Below are positions 24,289 to 37,400 of a DNA stretch of 64,000 nt, piece by piece (the first letter of the stretch is position 1; each line of letters starts with the position of its first letter). A model generated the notes under the pieces. The model was not told the origin of the DNA. It worked only from the letters and a program-made list of their open reading frames with translations, and did not search any database. This DNA comes from Dactylis glomerata (Eukaryota; Streptophyta; Magnoliopsida; Poales; Poaceae): contig QXEO01000411.1 of NCBI GenBank assembly GCA_007115705.1, positions 558,001 to 622,000 on the forward strand, given 5' to 3'. Position numbers and translations under genes: made by a program.

Positions 24289-25330
24289 CCCCATATAGGG
24301 TTCTTCTAAACCTTATCAAACCCTAGCCTTCATGTTTAACTCTACTCATTCTTACTATTTTTTGAAATGTTGGGTGATATAGTCTGGGAAACTGGATAGC
24401 TAAAGGTGAATTATTCATCCACTTATCTTCCCATAGTGTCATTAGTATTTCTGATTCAATTTCCCCAGAATAACTTGTGGGGAAGAAGCTTGTGTTTCAT
24501 TCCTTTGAAATATTGCAATTTACGTGCATGCTAAACAAGACCATAGCTATTCTATGAGGTTTCTAGTCACTTAACATGCTATGCCACAATTTCATATTGT
24601 TTGCTTGCATTTTTGGTGTCGACCAATTCATCAACACATAATGATCTATCATGCTACGGAAGGATCTCAAAGTTGAGATTTATAAATCGAGGACGCTAAA
24701 TAGGTCCCTGAAGACAATAGTTTTCATGTGACACTACCCGCAATGTAAACCTTAAGCTAGACATGGTGGAGATTTTCCTCAAGGGTGATGAATTCCTGGA
24801 AATGATAATTTTAGATGGCCAAGTGAGATAGATTTGTCAAGTTGATGTATTCTTGTGCCTGGCTTGCTTTCTTCACCTTCCAACCTCCCCCCCAAATAGA
24901 TTAGATGCGCAATGTCCTTTGGCAGGTTCCCATTCAGCCAAGACAAGTTCAATAAAGATGCTTATCCCACATTGTCAACTATGACTGTCGCCGCCGCATA
25001 GAACTCCAGATCATAAAAGTTGCACGACTCCCCATACTTTCCATGACATCTATCTAGTCAAACCATAGCGACCTTAAATGCAAAGCTCTATAAATGTTTT
25101 CCATCTTGACGATGCCTAGGTCGCTAAGGATGGAACATCGACAATCAGTCTTCAACTTCATTATTTGCAATGCCTTGTCAAAGCATTTGTAATGCCCCTT
25201 GGACCTACTATGTGTGGGCGGCCCAACGAGCACCCCAGGATAAGAGGAAAAAGAAATCCCAGCTTGAGGAAGCCTGGGAGGTCCTTGGAAACCCCGTGAA
25301 GGGAACTCCTCCTCCTCCAAAGCCGTTTGA
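24289..25330 (-). mobile_element. Degenerate LINE sequence, reverse-transcriptase C-terminal region
   Basis: Reading right to left, about 25200-24830 has the LINE-type ALHLRSLWF block and then SWLNG and PKDIA-like motifs. About 24460-24289 has TLWEDKWMNNSPLAIQ and a following FRRTL motif. These normally precede the zf-RVT part found at 7500-8311, so the left portion is the other half of the LINE split by the Gypsy insertion. The right portion may be the same element or a second LINE. Many stops are present. 25200-25330 is open on the minus strand but has no clear motif. Confidence 0.65.
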
Positions 25331-25454
25331 CATGGGACATCATTTGTGATGCCCTGTTTCTAGCCTTCGAGGATCAGGCCACCCATTCGCCCTGTGGAGG
25401 CAAAGGATAGGACCCAACAAAAGCCATATCAACGGCAAGAAAGAAGACAAGACC

Positions 25455-25618
25455 TGACGAGGGAATGACCCCTCGGGTCCTCATCATTGGCATACCTACT
25501 ACAGCCCAAGAACAAGATGAGGACCATCTTGGGCTTCTTGGGCTTCGAGTGGACATCTAGTTCTTGGGCTGGAGCAGGTATGCCAATGATGAGGACCCGA
25601 GGGGTCGTTCCCTCGTCA
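25455..25618. mobile_element. 164-bp fold-back element with LTR-like ends
   Basis: The two arms of about 60 bp are inverted copies of each other with about three mismatches. Each starts TGACGAGGGAAYGACCCC and continues to CAGCCCAAGAAC. The loop is about 40 bp. A 5-bp target duplication AGACC flanks it (25450-25454 and 25619-25623). The outer ~45 bases of each arm resemble the start of the LTR at 39661, which suggests two LTR heads joined in opposite directions. Confidence 0.8.
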
Positions 25619-25625
25619 AGACCCG

Positions 25626-26232
25626 TGAACGGAAAGGTGGCCAAGGGAAGACCATAACGAAGCTTTATCCTAAGAATGATGTTGGGTCACGACAAGAGGG
25701 GGAAAAGAGATTAAGGCCTAGGTCACTATGGTATCCCCTTTAGATTATGAAATGAGTACCATGGCCAAGGGAAGAGGAGGAGATCAATTCCCAAGTAGGT
25801 TCCGACAGACTCGTTGGCAGTAGACGCCTCCGAGCTTGGAGGCCGAAGATCTATTACTCTCCGCCACCATCCATAGTAGCTAAGCCACAGCTCGGGGACC
25901 CGGCAAGGGGTCCTCACTTGTAACCACACCAACCCTTGTACTCCAGCGAGCAATCAGATTAGGCATGCATGACGTAGGGTTGTTAATATCCGGGCAGCCT
26001 GAACCTGGGTAAAAAAACCTGTGTCCCGTTGTGTTGTTGGTGCTTGCAGGGATACGCTGGCTCAAGGGCAAACTCGACGCCTCCTGACGAACAAGTAAAA
26101 GGGGGGTGGGGGTACATAGTACCTTAATGTCGGTGTTCCCGTACATGACATTTGATGCAGGTGACGATGACATCATCACCCAACATCATGCGTAATGATC
26201 ACCTCTTCTTTGTATGTTCATGCCAATTAGAT
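25626..26232. other. Intergenic; possible LTR-derived remnant
   Basis: Contains phrases seen at LTR ends in grass retrotransposons (for example GAACCTGGGTAAA near 26000, also present near 40072 in the LTR at 39661). I could not define ends or duplications. No gene was seen. Confidence 0.25.
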
Positions 26233-26240
26233 GTTCTAGG

Positions 26241-26436
26241 CAGGGGCGGAGGCAGGAAAATAGTTTGAGGGGGGCCAATGCAAGAAAATAGAGCACCAAA
26301 TCAGTTGGAGGGGGCCCAATAAGTAAATTTGCCTAGTTTGGAGGGACTTTAGCATTAAAAACCAGGGGTATATACATAAATTTTCCAAGTTAGGGGGGGC
26401 CAGGGCCCCTGCTGGTCCCCCCTGTCTCCGCCACTG
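26241..26436. mobile_element. hAT-type MITE, 196 bp
   Basis: Ends CAGGGGCGGAGGCAGG and CCTGTCTCCGCCACTG are inverted repeats with two mismatches. The perfect 8-bp target duplication is GTTCTAGG (26233-26240 and 26437-26444). No coding capacity. Its termini are like those of the element at 6034. Confidence 0.9.
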
Positions 26437-26691
26437 GTTCTAGGTGCTACATTTGCATGGTATTGTGGCCTATATGTTGTTTTTAATCGAGCACCGTCCT
26501 CCCAGCCGCCATGAACGCCCTAGGGCCATACCCATCTATGCTCCCATATCCGGCTATGAGGAGCCATGATGGCTGCAGAGGCGTGGATCCTACCCTCCGC
26601 CTCCTCCATCAGATCTCACACCCTAGATAGGACATCCTAGCCTAGGGCTTAATAGGATTGATAGGATACTCATATCAACAAGCTATATTTT

Positions 26692-26912
26692 TATTTCTAG
26701 AAGCTTATGTGAAAAGAACTCTAAGTTAAACGTGTTTGGCCCAGAGCAATGTGAGAATGGGTGACCGACCGGAAAGTTCTTCCCAAATGTGCACGAGCGA
26801 GAACAAATTAAGTACGCAAAAAGACTAGTGTTGATCTGTGAGGCCAGTCTCGAGATCCTAAAGAGCTGTCAAGGTTAGAGACCTAGCCAAGGGGTGGTCA
26901 AGGTTTTACATT
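26692..26912 (+). mobile_element. 5S-rRNA-derived repeat (Cassandra-like LTR or 5S SINE)
   Basis: The core at about 26716-26785 follows plant 5S rRNA closely: GAACTC, AGTTAAACGTG, TTGG, AGAG and AATGGGTGACC in the right order and spacing, covering the internal RNA polymerase III promoter region. The rest of the copy does not resemble 5S rRNA, so this is not a 5S gene. Cassandra TRIM elements carry such a domain in their LTRs. The right end at TTTTACA (about 26909) would fit an LTR end. The left end is uncertain. Confidence 0.6.
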
Positions 26913-28385
26913 AGACCAAGTCATCTTACAGCTCGAGTTTGAAGGACCACTTCATACAAATAAAATTTAGATTCAGGACCGTTTTACGAGATGCTAGCAC
27001 CAACTCTAATTCAGTAGAACACTATGTAAGGTGTGTGATAAGACCGGAGCGTGAAACCTGTGGCGGAATGTGTTCTCCCTTTACCTTTTCAGCGATTTTA
27101 TCCACCAGATGTTGGAAATCAACCAAAGTACAAGTCTGATGTTACAAAGAAATGCAAAAGCTTAGACTTCTCTCAGTTTTTTTTTGAGGAATTTTTCTTT
27201 TTGTAATAGCATGGATTTCCAACTCACTTTCAGTTGACATTTTTTTCCAACACAGCCGCATCAAAGCGACGCCATCAGCCCTGCCACACCTGCACCGCGT
27301 CTGCTAGGCTGCACTCCGGCCGGCTGACACCTTTTCCTACGTGCTATGCCGGGCATGTCGGCATCGTACGCCATCTCTGAACCTGAAGCTGCGTTTTTTT
27401 TTTTGAACAGGAAGCTGCGTTACGCATTCCGCTAATGGAAAGACACTCGCCCTACTCCATAGTTTCCATCGTATCCTACGTGCTTCCGACGCAAGAGATC
27501 GAACCGAGCGTGCAGGTAAAACTACCTAAAAAGCCCCACCAAACGTAGCGCCACGGTACTGGTATATTGACCGGCGAGACCGATCGGTATCGAGTTGGCG
27601 ATCGTTTGCTCGGGAAAGCAAAGCATATCTGCCCTGGTTTGGCGCTCGTACAGGGGACGAAATCTCTTTGATGTAATGCGGCTGGTCACAGGGGTAACCT
27701 CCCTGATCCCGACATGTACTACATGTTGCTGTCGAGGTAAACACGATGAAAAATATGCGATGGATAAGAAGGGCAGCTGATTCGATTAGGACGTGTGCGT
27801 CCGCCAGGGGTTCAGAAAACCATCGTCGTGTGTGCCCCATTCTGCTAATACCCTTCATTTGTTTCTTGTTTGCTGCTGAAACGGGTGTTACGTGTTGGTA
27901 GCGTCGATTCGCGTGAAGGATAGCATGATCTGAAATTCGTGGACGCGAAATGAATATGTAAGCTAATGCGTATCCAATTTGTTTTTGAACATATGCTGCT
28001 GATGTTGAAAACACAGTATGCCTAACCACCGATGGTCCTCGCCTGATCAAGCGCCCATCACGCGTGAAGCGACACGAGCATTGGAGCGTAGCCTGGCTAG
28101 CCTCTCATTGCATGTGTGATGGTCTGAAACTCTCATCGGATTAGTGCAGATACACGGATCAGATCAGATCCATCGAACCCCAGTAGGCCAATAAGGTTGG
28201 TGGTGACCCAACCACCGAGCGTACGTCTTACGTGTCGGTGATCCCGTACGCACAATACGCTATGATCGTCTTGTTGTCAACCAATCGATCGGCTCTATCC
28301 TCCTTTCCATGGCAACCACCACGCCATTTGGTCCTAGCTACTAGGTCGAATCTCCCGTCGCCAGCCTCACATAGACCAAACTCAA
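26913..28385. other. Intergenic, no gene recognised
   Basis: Only short ORFs without domains. A micro-insertion scar (27385-27421) is listed separately. No RNA gene seen. Confidence 0.5.
27385..27421. repeat. Micro-insertion with 11-bp direct repeats
   Basis: Fifteen inserted bases (nine T then GAACAG) lie between two copies of GAAGCTGCGTT. This fits an extremely 5'-truncated poly(A) retroposon inserted on the minus strand. Confidence 0.55.
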
Positions 28386-28387
28386 TA

Positions 28388-28489
28388 CTCCCTCCGACCC
28401 ATATTACTCTTCGTTAATACGGATGTATCTATCATTAAATGTGTCTCGATATATCTATATTAGCGAAAAGTATTATGGGTCGAAGGGAA
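28388..28489. mobile_element. Stowaway MITE, 102 bp
   Basis: Starts CTCCCTCCGACCCAT and ends ATGGGTCGAAGGGAA, with TA duplications at 28386-28387 and 28490-28491. This is the Tc1/mariner-type Stowaway signature. It directly abuts the 5'-truncated LINE that follows. Confidence 0.85.
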
Positions 28490-30788
28490 TAAGTTTTCGT
28501 CTTGTAACTAGAGGTAGCGTCGCTATTAAGATCAATGATGATACTGAATGCTATGCTACTTCCAGACTCAAAATGGTCTCAGGGCCATCTATTATCATCA
28601 TATTATTTAATATAGTGGCTGATATGTTAGCTATTATGATTGAGCGTGCAAAAGCTGATTGCCAGAGTGAAGGGGTGATTCCACATCTAGTTGATGGTGG
28701 ATTATCCATTATTCATTATACTGATGATATAATTCTTTTTATGGAACATGACCTCGAAAAGACACGAAACCTAAAATTAATTTTAGCAACTTTCGGGTCT
28801 AAAGATTAATTTTCATAAAAGTGCATTATTTTGTTTCGGTGAGGCATAAGACGAGGCTGCCCGTTATGCTTACTTGTTCGGCTATGGGCCTATATGGTAT
28901 TTAGGGATTCTGATTCATTATCAATGACTTACAATTGCTGAAGTCTATTGAGGAAAGCTTACAAAAAATTCTTAGTAGTTGGAAAGGTAAATTGTTGTCC
29001 ACGTGAGTGAGATTGGTTCTCATAAACTCAGTACTAACAAACATAATACTATATATGATATCATTCTTCCTATTGCCAAAAGGTGTTCTTCACAAACTAG
29101 ACTATTATAGATCTAGATTCTTTTGGCAAGGGGACATCGAGAAAAAGAAATATCGTCCGGTTAAGTGGTGTGGTTTGTCGACCCAAAGATCAGGGTGGGT
29201 TGGATGTTCATGACCTACAGGTCAAAAACTCCGTTCTCCAGGTAAATGGATTTTCAAACTTCTTACCGAATATGAGGTGTGGTAAACCCTCCTTAAGAGA
29301 AAGTATATTGTCTCAGAGGCTTTATCCTAGGTGCTTTGGAAACCCAGTGGTTCGCACTCTTAGGCTGGTCTTATGGCTTCGAAGGAATATTTCTTCCGCC
29401 TTTGAATCTTTCTTGATTAAGGATGGATCACAGATATGTTTCTGGGAGGATAAGTGGCTTGAAATACAACACTTTAGGAACAATATTCAACTTTGTATAA
29501 TATTGTTCGACACAAAGGTGATACCATTGCTACAGTAGTAGCAACCTCACCACCTGACGAGGGTTAACTCGACAAATGTCCTAGATGAAGGACTTAGGAT
29601 CGGGGGAAGAGGGCGTCGGATGAACTCAAAGGTAAAGATCAGTCAAACAAGGCGAGGTTTTGGTGTGTGTTGAAGATAAGCGTGGTACTCAATTGGCTCA
29701 ATCTCATTCTGTCCCTGGCCGGCCTCTCCTGGCCCCTTTATATATGTGGCCAGGTCTCGAGGAACCGGTCGGGCTCAATATAAATTACAATGTCTTTATA
29801 CGATGTCATCTCGTATTTTGACTACATCTATGCTCAGGCCTCCCTAACGGGCCCCAGGGGTACCAAGATAATGTGACTTATTAGCTATACCCTTGTCACC
29901 ACCAGATGTGTCGTTCAGAAGATATTTGATTGGCCCTAGGCTCGCTTCATGGAATGCCTTACTTCACCATTTGGATAATGTGCAGCTATCGACTAGGGTT
30001 GATAAACTTCGTCGGAATCTACACGCAAATGGCATGTTTTCTGTGGATTCTCTCTACAAAGCTTTGATCCAACCAAAAATATCAGTCGATAATAATAAGA
30101 TGATTTGGAAGATAAAGATACCACTAAAAATCAAAGTTCTTACTTGGTATCTTTGTCGAGGAGTACTCCTAATCAAAGATAATATTGCTAGAAGAAATTA
30201 AAATGGGAATAGTAGATGTGTTTTATGTCATCAAGATGAATCAATTAAATATCTATTCTTCTGATGCCGCTTTGCCAGATTACATTGAAACATCCAAGTA
30301 GCTTCAGGCCTATATCCACCATATAGTGTTACCAATGTTTTCAGAAATTTGCTTCACATCATAGATCTCAGATTTAGAACGCTTATTACGTGGGAGCGCT
30401 TGCCATCAGGTTTGGCTATATAGAAATGATAAAGTTATTAAAGACAAAAATTGCTCTCTCTTGCAGAGCATCTACATGTGTACAAGTATGCTTTGTTTGT
30501 GATCGCCTTTCAGCTGCTGAAGAATCAAGATATATTTACGAAGGTCAGTATACGATTGGAGGATACGACGAGAGATACTTTCTTTCCAACATGGATGACA
30601 ACATTATCTACGGATCGGGCGCGCACCATCGTCCCCTTAGGCATTTTGCAATTGCTCTCATTGATATGTAATTGGCTTTTTTTTTTGAACACTCGGACTT
30701 TTGGACTGTTGTGTGCCATCTTTGTTATGTGGAGGCCGGGTGTAATACTTAAATCTTTTAAGTAATAAAACATCCATTATGAAAAAAA
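28490..30788 (+). mobile_element. 5'-truncated, degenerate LINE with a solo LTR inside
   Basis: Begins inside the reverse-transcriptase domain: an LFNIVADMLA block and a YTDD version of the YADD active-site motif near 28720. It then shows the LPKGVLHKLD and FFWQGD region (about 29080-29130), the WEDKW motif (about 29445), and a zf-RVT part with KIKVLTWYL, KDNIARRN and CVLC (about 30110-30240). It ends with AATAAAACATCC and a short A tract. Several stops and frameshifts make it dead. The reading frame continues exactly across the solo LTR at 29555-29898 when one copy of the 5-bp duplication is discounted, so the LTR inserted while this reading was still intact at that point. Confidence 0.82.
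29555..29898 (-). mobile_element. Solo LTR, 344 bp, same family as 13382-13717
   Basis: The reverse complement of this segment aligns with 13382-13717 over its whole length. Ends are TGACGAGGGT and ACCCTTGTCA. The target duplication is CCACC (29550-29554 and 29899-29903). It sits inside the LINE. Confidence 0.87.
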
Positions 30789-30789
30789 G

Positions 30790-31464
30790 TTGTAGTATTC
30801 CTTGCTTTCACCCAGGTAATTAACAACCCTCGCGGTAAACTAAACCAGATCGCACCTGCTGCGTTCACCGCAAAGCACCTTTCCAACCTCGCTTTTGGTT
30901 AACCACCGGCACCCATCATCTACCGGACTATGCCACCTTGCCATCCTGATACCCCTTTACGCTTTAGTTTACATCTGAATTAAGACATACTGTCTCGAGA
31001 ACAAGTCTAAAGTGTTGTACTTCCACATCTAAATCAGAAGATCGAACCTTTGTAACTCTTTTCCAAGTAAAATTTCAGTTATCCTCTTAGAAACTAAGGG
31101 ATCGTGGACTTTACAGTTTACACATCACTACACGGCAACACATTTGGTGATTTGGTCGACAGCAGCGACCATGGTCGTACGTAGGCAGGGGAAGGGATGT
31201 ATCCAAGGACGGCATCACGGACACGGTAGAGTACAAACTGCGAACACAGTGGATTGGACGGCGAAAACAGAGCCTCGTCGTCGTCACACCGCCGTCCCCG
31301 TCACGGGCCGCGCCCTCACCACTTCACCAGCCCACGCCCACGCCCACGCCACGCTCTCCCGCATCGCAACCACCACTCTATATATCGCCAGTGCCAGTGC
31401 CAGTACTTCGTACACCCCAAAACAGAGGACGGCGAGGAGGAGCCACCACCACCTAGCAACGGCC
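30790..31464 (+). promoter_or_regulatory. Upstream region of the beta-xylosidase gene
   Basis: A TATA box (CTATATATC) lies at about 31377-31385, roughly 80 bases before the start codon. The leader between them is short and rich in CCACC. Further upstream nothing recognisable was seen. Confidence 0.5.
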
Positions 31465-34400
31465 ATGGCGGCGCCTCCGTTCCTCGCCGTCGCCGTCCTC
31501 GTCCTGGCGCTGTGCCTCGGCAATGCGGCGGTGCGCGCGCAGACGCCGGTGTTCGCGTGCGACGCGTCGAACGCGACGCTGGCGGGGTACGGGTTCTGCG
31601 ACCGGAGCGCGACGGCGTCGGCGCGCGCCAAGGACCTGACCTCGCGGCTGACCCTGGCGGAGAAGGTGGGGTTCCTGGTGGACAAGCAGGCGGCGCTGCC
31701 CCGGCTGGGCATCCCGGAGTACGAGTGGTGGTCCGAGGCGCTCCACGGCGTGTCCTACGTCGGGCCGGGGACCAAGTTCTCGCCGCTGGTGCCCGGCGCC
31801 ACCAGCTTCCCGCAGCCCATCCTCACCGCCGCGTCGTTCAACGCCTCCCTCTTCCGGGCCATCGGCGAGGTCAGTCCAGCCATGCCCTGCTCTGTTCGGT
31901 CATTTCGGTCTCCTGTTCTGTTCATCTCGACCTCCATTCCTGCAAAGATGCCATCTTTCTTCTCACATTTGAGTGCTGCGGGTTGGGGATTCGATCCGTG
32001 CAAGCATCAGAGAATGTTGTGCCTTGCTTTTGCTTCTTTCCGTTGGTTCGTGCGATGCGGTGAAAAGCCGATAAAGCGCGTGTAGTACTGCATTGGATAC
32101 GCGAGAATGGGGGTCTGGATTACACTATTCCGTCAGTTCGGCGGCAGGGTTGGTTCCTTTCCGGCGGCGTCTTCCCATTATCGGCGACGCGCGGCAGGCG
32201 TTTAAACGCTCCTGCTACCGCTAAGTCGCTAACCTACCCTGTTAAAAGCAGCGCCAGCGCCGTAGCAGCTTGTAATTTTGCATACTGTAGGATCTAGCTA
32301 GGCGTACAATATACCAAGAGTATGCATGCGTTTTTGCCTCTTCGTCACAGTGAGCAAGAGATACAAGTAGTATACCATTGTTTTCTCAGCTTGAAAATTT
32401 CACTAATTTTGCTAAGGTTTTAACGAAAATCATTACTCTCTCCGATCGAAAATAAGTGTCGAGAGTAATATTTTACACGTCACGCATCACACCATTCATG
32501 TTTGTCTGAACATAATTAGCATGGTGCATTGCCCCAACAGCAAGAGCAGTAGTAGAGCAGGGTAAAAAAAAAGTGTTAAAAATGGCAACCGCGCAAGGTC
32601 CTCCTCCTCTGCGGCGCGGTTCACGAATTACGACGTGATATGTGTCACGGGATTTTGTACGTAGCAAGCAGGCGCCGCAGCCGCAAGTTGGGGCTGGAGC
32701 GGGTACAGGCTGCCGCCGGGACACCCCACTGGAATTTATCCTCAGAGTGCTTCACTCATCTGATATTCACAAGAACGTTCACATGTACACTAATCATAGG
32801 TATCACAGAGGACCAAATCTGAATATCGGATTAGTTCAGGGATCTCGTCGATTGCACGGTCTCTCCCCATGTGTGCCTACAGTGCAGAACATGGACACAT
32901 AATTACTGCACCCGAGACGATACACTGATACGAGATTGCATTGGTTGGACCCTAGCTCACAGTAACCACATCGCCTGTCAGGCACAAATTAACCCCCTAC
33001 TTTTTTTCCGTTCTCGTCCCCACAATCATCTCTTGTTGAGGCGTCGTTGTCCCATGGGAATTGATTCAGAAACAGGTGCCCAAAAGCTGGTCCATGACCG
33101 AAATTTTGATAGTACAGGTATCTGAGGTCCATCCCCCGGCTCCGTGCCGCTTTTGCCAAAGTGCGAATCGTCGTCGACTCCACCCGTCCGTCGATCGCCT
33201 AGCCCTTGTCCTCGTCCAGTTTGGGAAAAAGTGGCACCCCAACAACTTGTAGCAGCAGGCAGCAATGCCGTTCCGTTTATGCTTCTAGAAATTTGGGAAA
33301 GACATTAGGAAGATGAGTAAGATAAGCTAAAACTAACCTACAGCATGAAGTCTCATAAGTGTTTTGACTAATCGCTGAAAAATGCACAATGTCTAGGAAT
33401 TTGACTGCATTTGGTAGAATGGGAAGTTGAGTAAGCTAAGCAAACATGGTCTAATCACTAGCTAGATTTCCTTGGAGAGTTAGAGAGGGTGGAACCTAAT
33501 AGCCTGCCCACCTACCATATTAAGGATCTCGATCATAAGTCGCAAGGATCCAGCAGGCACTGACCACTTCAGAGACTCCTGTCTGTCTGCCATCCCTGTT
33601 TTCTTTGATCGGTTGCACCTACCATTATCATCCACTGCTTGTGCTTGACTAATGCACAGCTACCACTTCACAGTACTGTGACCATCGTGCATGAAGCAGT
33701 GCACACCAGCACATCCTGCAAGTTCCACACATTGGCGTTGTCCGGATAAACCCTGAATTTGATCTGATGAAAGGAAATTCTGATGAGTTGTTCTAAATGA
33801 ACTGAACTTTGTGCAACAGGTTGTGTCGAACGAGGCGCGGGCGATGCACAACGTGGGCCTGGCGGGTCTGACGTTCTGGAGCCCCAACATCAACATCTTC
33901 CGCGACCCGCGGTGGGGCCGCGGGCAGGAGACCCCCGGCGAGGACCCGCTGCTGGCCAGCAAGTACGCCGTCGGCTACGTCACCGGCCTCCAGGACGCCG
34001 GCGCCGGCAACGCCACCGACGGCGCTCTCAAGGTCGCCGCCTGCTGCAAGCACTACACCGCCTACGACGTCGACAACTGGAAGGGCGTCGTGCGCTACAC
34101 ATTCGACGCAAAGGTACAGTTAACTCGCTTGCTAATACAATCTTGTTACTTTTGCATTGCTATGCTGTCATGATTGGCTTGATGGCGATGTGATCTGAGA
34201 GGTGAGGTGCCTTGAATGGCTTGTGCTCTTTTGCTTACTAGTAATCTTGCCCGCTTCTTCTTCTGCTAAAGTGTAGCTTGGGAGTAGGTTATTTTTGCAT
34301 TGGTAGGCTGTCATCATCGGCTTGAACCGCTTGCTTGCCGTTTTGCAAAAACTTGAATGGACTCTGGCATGGCAGCATGCTCGTAGCTGATACTACGTGC

Positions 34401-37400
34401 GAGTAAATGAGTGTGCTTGCTGCAGCGTACAAGCAGCAAGCTGTCTCTGTGCACTACTGACGAAATCGCTTCAGGGATAAGTTGTTTTGATTGACCCATG
34501 TGGCAGCAACCCACCACTCCCTTTCGCTAGTTTAATCGATCCATAACCATTTTTTCTGTGTAGCTAGAAATAGATAGTAGCTCGAATCAATGTCAAGCAC
34601 TCAAGTGCTGTACGTATACAAAATTAGCAGATCCGTTGCTTGCGACGCCGCACGACACCGACAACAGCATTGCTAATCTCTGTCACCACTTGGTTCCGTG
34701 GAAGTAAAACTATGCTTCCCGTGAAGAAAAATAGTGCTTCTTCTTGGTTCGACAGCAACCTGTTGGTTTGTACTTATACTACTTCTAGTAGTAGTTTGCA
34801 CCCTGATCCAGTCCACTTTAAACTTAAATTAGCCACGAATATTAGAGTAATAGTTAGGCAATGATCAGGGAATGTCTGGACACGTGTTGATAGATATAAA
34901 CAGGCGTCGAGTTGTTAAGTAATCACCAAAGATTCTGGTGGTGAGCTCCCGAACAATAGCAGATCCTGGCCATGGCCATTGCCCCCAAAACCCATAAAAC
35001 AATCCTGCATTTTGCACCTCGCTGGCAGCGTCCGGGAGCCCTTGTCCCGGGATCCCTCCATTTTCATATGCATCAAGGGTACAGACAGTAGTGCGGCGTT
35101 CTATAATCCTACCTCGAGCAAGGACAGAAACATGAATAGTATGTGTTATTCTATTTTTATATTTTGGTTTGTGAATGCTAAGCAGATAAGCTAAAACAAT
35201 GTTGCGCCTAATCATGGGTGTCGTATTCGACATCGTGCATCTGGGTATGCTGCAGCAATCAGCACTCTAAAGGTTGTCACTAGTGTGTGTCACTCCTGCA
35301 TCATTGTGGGAGAAGCAACATGCCAAACTTTCTGAAGATCCACACCTCGGTGAACTGAAAGCTGTTCAATGATCAGAAAAAAAAAAATACTTCTTCCGAT
35401 CCATGAAAAGTGTCTCTGGTTTAGTACAACTTTGTAGTAAATAATCTGACACTTTTTATGAATTGGAGGGAGTATGTAAACATTGGGAAAATAAGAGCAG
35501 GCCTGTAACGATTTTTTGTTCTATGAATTCAGGTGTCGCAGCAGGACCTGGACGACACATTCCAGCCGCCGTTCAAGAGCTGCGTGGTGGAAGGCAATGT
35601 GGCCAGCGTCATGTGCTCCTACAACAAGGTGAACGGGAAGCCCACCTGTGCCGACAAGGACCTCCTTTCCGGAGTCATCAGAGGGGACTGGAAGCTCAAC
35701 GGGTATCTCATATCTGTCCCTGCTTCCCCTTAATTTCCCTAGCTTTTCCAACCATGGATTATGCAGATGGTGCGCTAGGTGGTTTCAGAGAACGCTGTGC
35801 ATTCTGAGTTTCTGATGGTATCGTATCCCTTTGTGTTCTGGCTGCAGATACATCTCGTCTGACTGCGACTCCGTCGACGTTCTCTACACCCAGCAGCACT
35901 ACACCAAGACGCCGGAGGAGGCCGCCGCCATCACCATCAAAGCAGGTTCGTTCATCTGCCATGAACACATGAAATTGTGCATTTTGTAGTACACATATTA
36001 TGCAGTTGCAGGATTTGATCACCTAACGGGCTCTGTCAGACTGTTCACTTTTCCTTTTATGCTCGAACCGACAGATGAATGGATCATGATTTATTAGTAC
36101 AGCACCTAGCATCTAGACAATCAGTGCAAGTCTAGATCAACTGTAGCAATCGAGTTGTTAGGGTGTCCGGTGTTATTGATGCGGGTCTTAGCAAGGTCTT
36201 TTTAAGCTTAGGGGACCTTGACAGCTTGCAGCCTGACCCGAGAAAACTAGTCCCGCTACACCTACTTCTTTAGTAGTGTTAGTCATCCATGGTCCATGCA
36301 ATTCGATCTTGTTCAAGTGTGCATGTACTACTAGTATTACTACGATCTTGTATTGTCTGTCAGTTTCATATTACTTTTGAGCAATGCCGGTGAAGCAGAA
36401 GTCAGAACAAAAATATTAATTGTGTACTAAATTGAGGGCTACATCAGTTGGTACTCTCATAAAACTTGTAAAGTTCATGTGTTGCACGAAATTCAGAAGT
36501 TTGACATTGCAAAATGGAAATGCTGCAGGGCTGGACCTGAACTGTGGCACCTTTCTGGCGCAGCACACGGTGGCGGCGGTGCAAGCCGGCGAGTTGTCAG
36601 AGGAGGACGTCGACCGGGCCATTACCAACAACTTCATCATGCTGATGCGCCTGGGCTTCTTTGATGGCGACCCGAGGAAGCTTGCCTTCGGCAGTCTTGG
36701 CCCTAGTGATGTGTGCACATCCTCCAACCAGGAGCTGGCCCGAGAGTCGGCGCGCCAGGGCATCGTGCTGCTCAAGAACAGCGGCGCGCTCCCGCTCACC
36801 GCCAAGTCCATCAAGTCCATGGCCGTCATTGGGCCCAATGCCAATGCCAGCTTCACCATGATCGGCAACTACGAAGGTAACAACCAAATTTCTTACTGCT
36901 GGCACTGAATTTTGATTCGATCAAGCAGAGGATTGTGGACTGAATGTTTGTCTACTGACAATGCCCATCAGGCACGCCGTGCAAGTACACGACGCCGCTC
37001 CAGGGCCTGGGCGCCAACGTGGCCACCGTGTACCAGCCAGGGTGCAGCAACGTCGGGTGCAGCGGGAACAGCCTCCAGCTGAGCACCGCGGTGGCGGCCG
37101 CAGCCAGTGCCGACGTGACCGTGCTCGTCGTCGGCGCAGACCAGTCGATTGAGAAGGAGAGCCTGGACAGGACGAGCCTCCTGTTGCCAGGCCAGCAGAC
37201 GCAGCTCATCTCCGCGGTCGCCAACGCCTCCAGGGGCCCTGTCATCCTCGTCGTCATGTCCGGTGGGCCGTTCGACATCTCGTTCGCCAAGGCCAGCGAC
37301 AAGATCTCCGCCATTCTTTGGGTCGGATACCCCGGCGAAGCCGGTGGCGCCGCCCTCGCTGACATCATCTTCGGACACCACAACCCAAGTAAGTGCATTT

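Noticed and set aside
26716..26785. A functional 5S rRNA gene
   Set aside because: Only the central part resembles 5S rRNA. The conserved gene ends are missing and the similarity stops abruptly, so it is a derived repeat.
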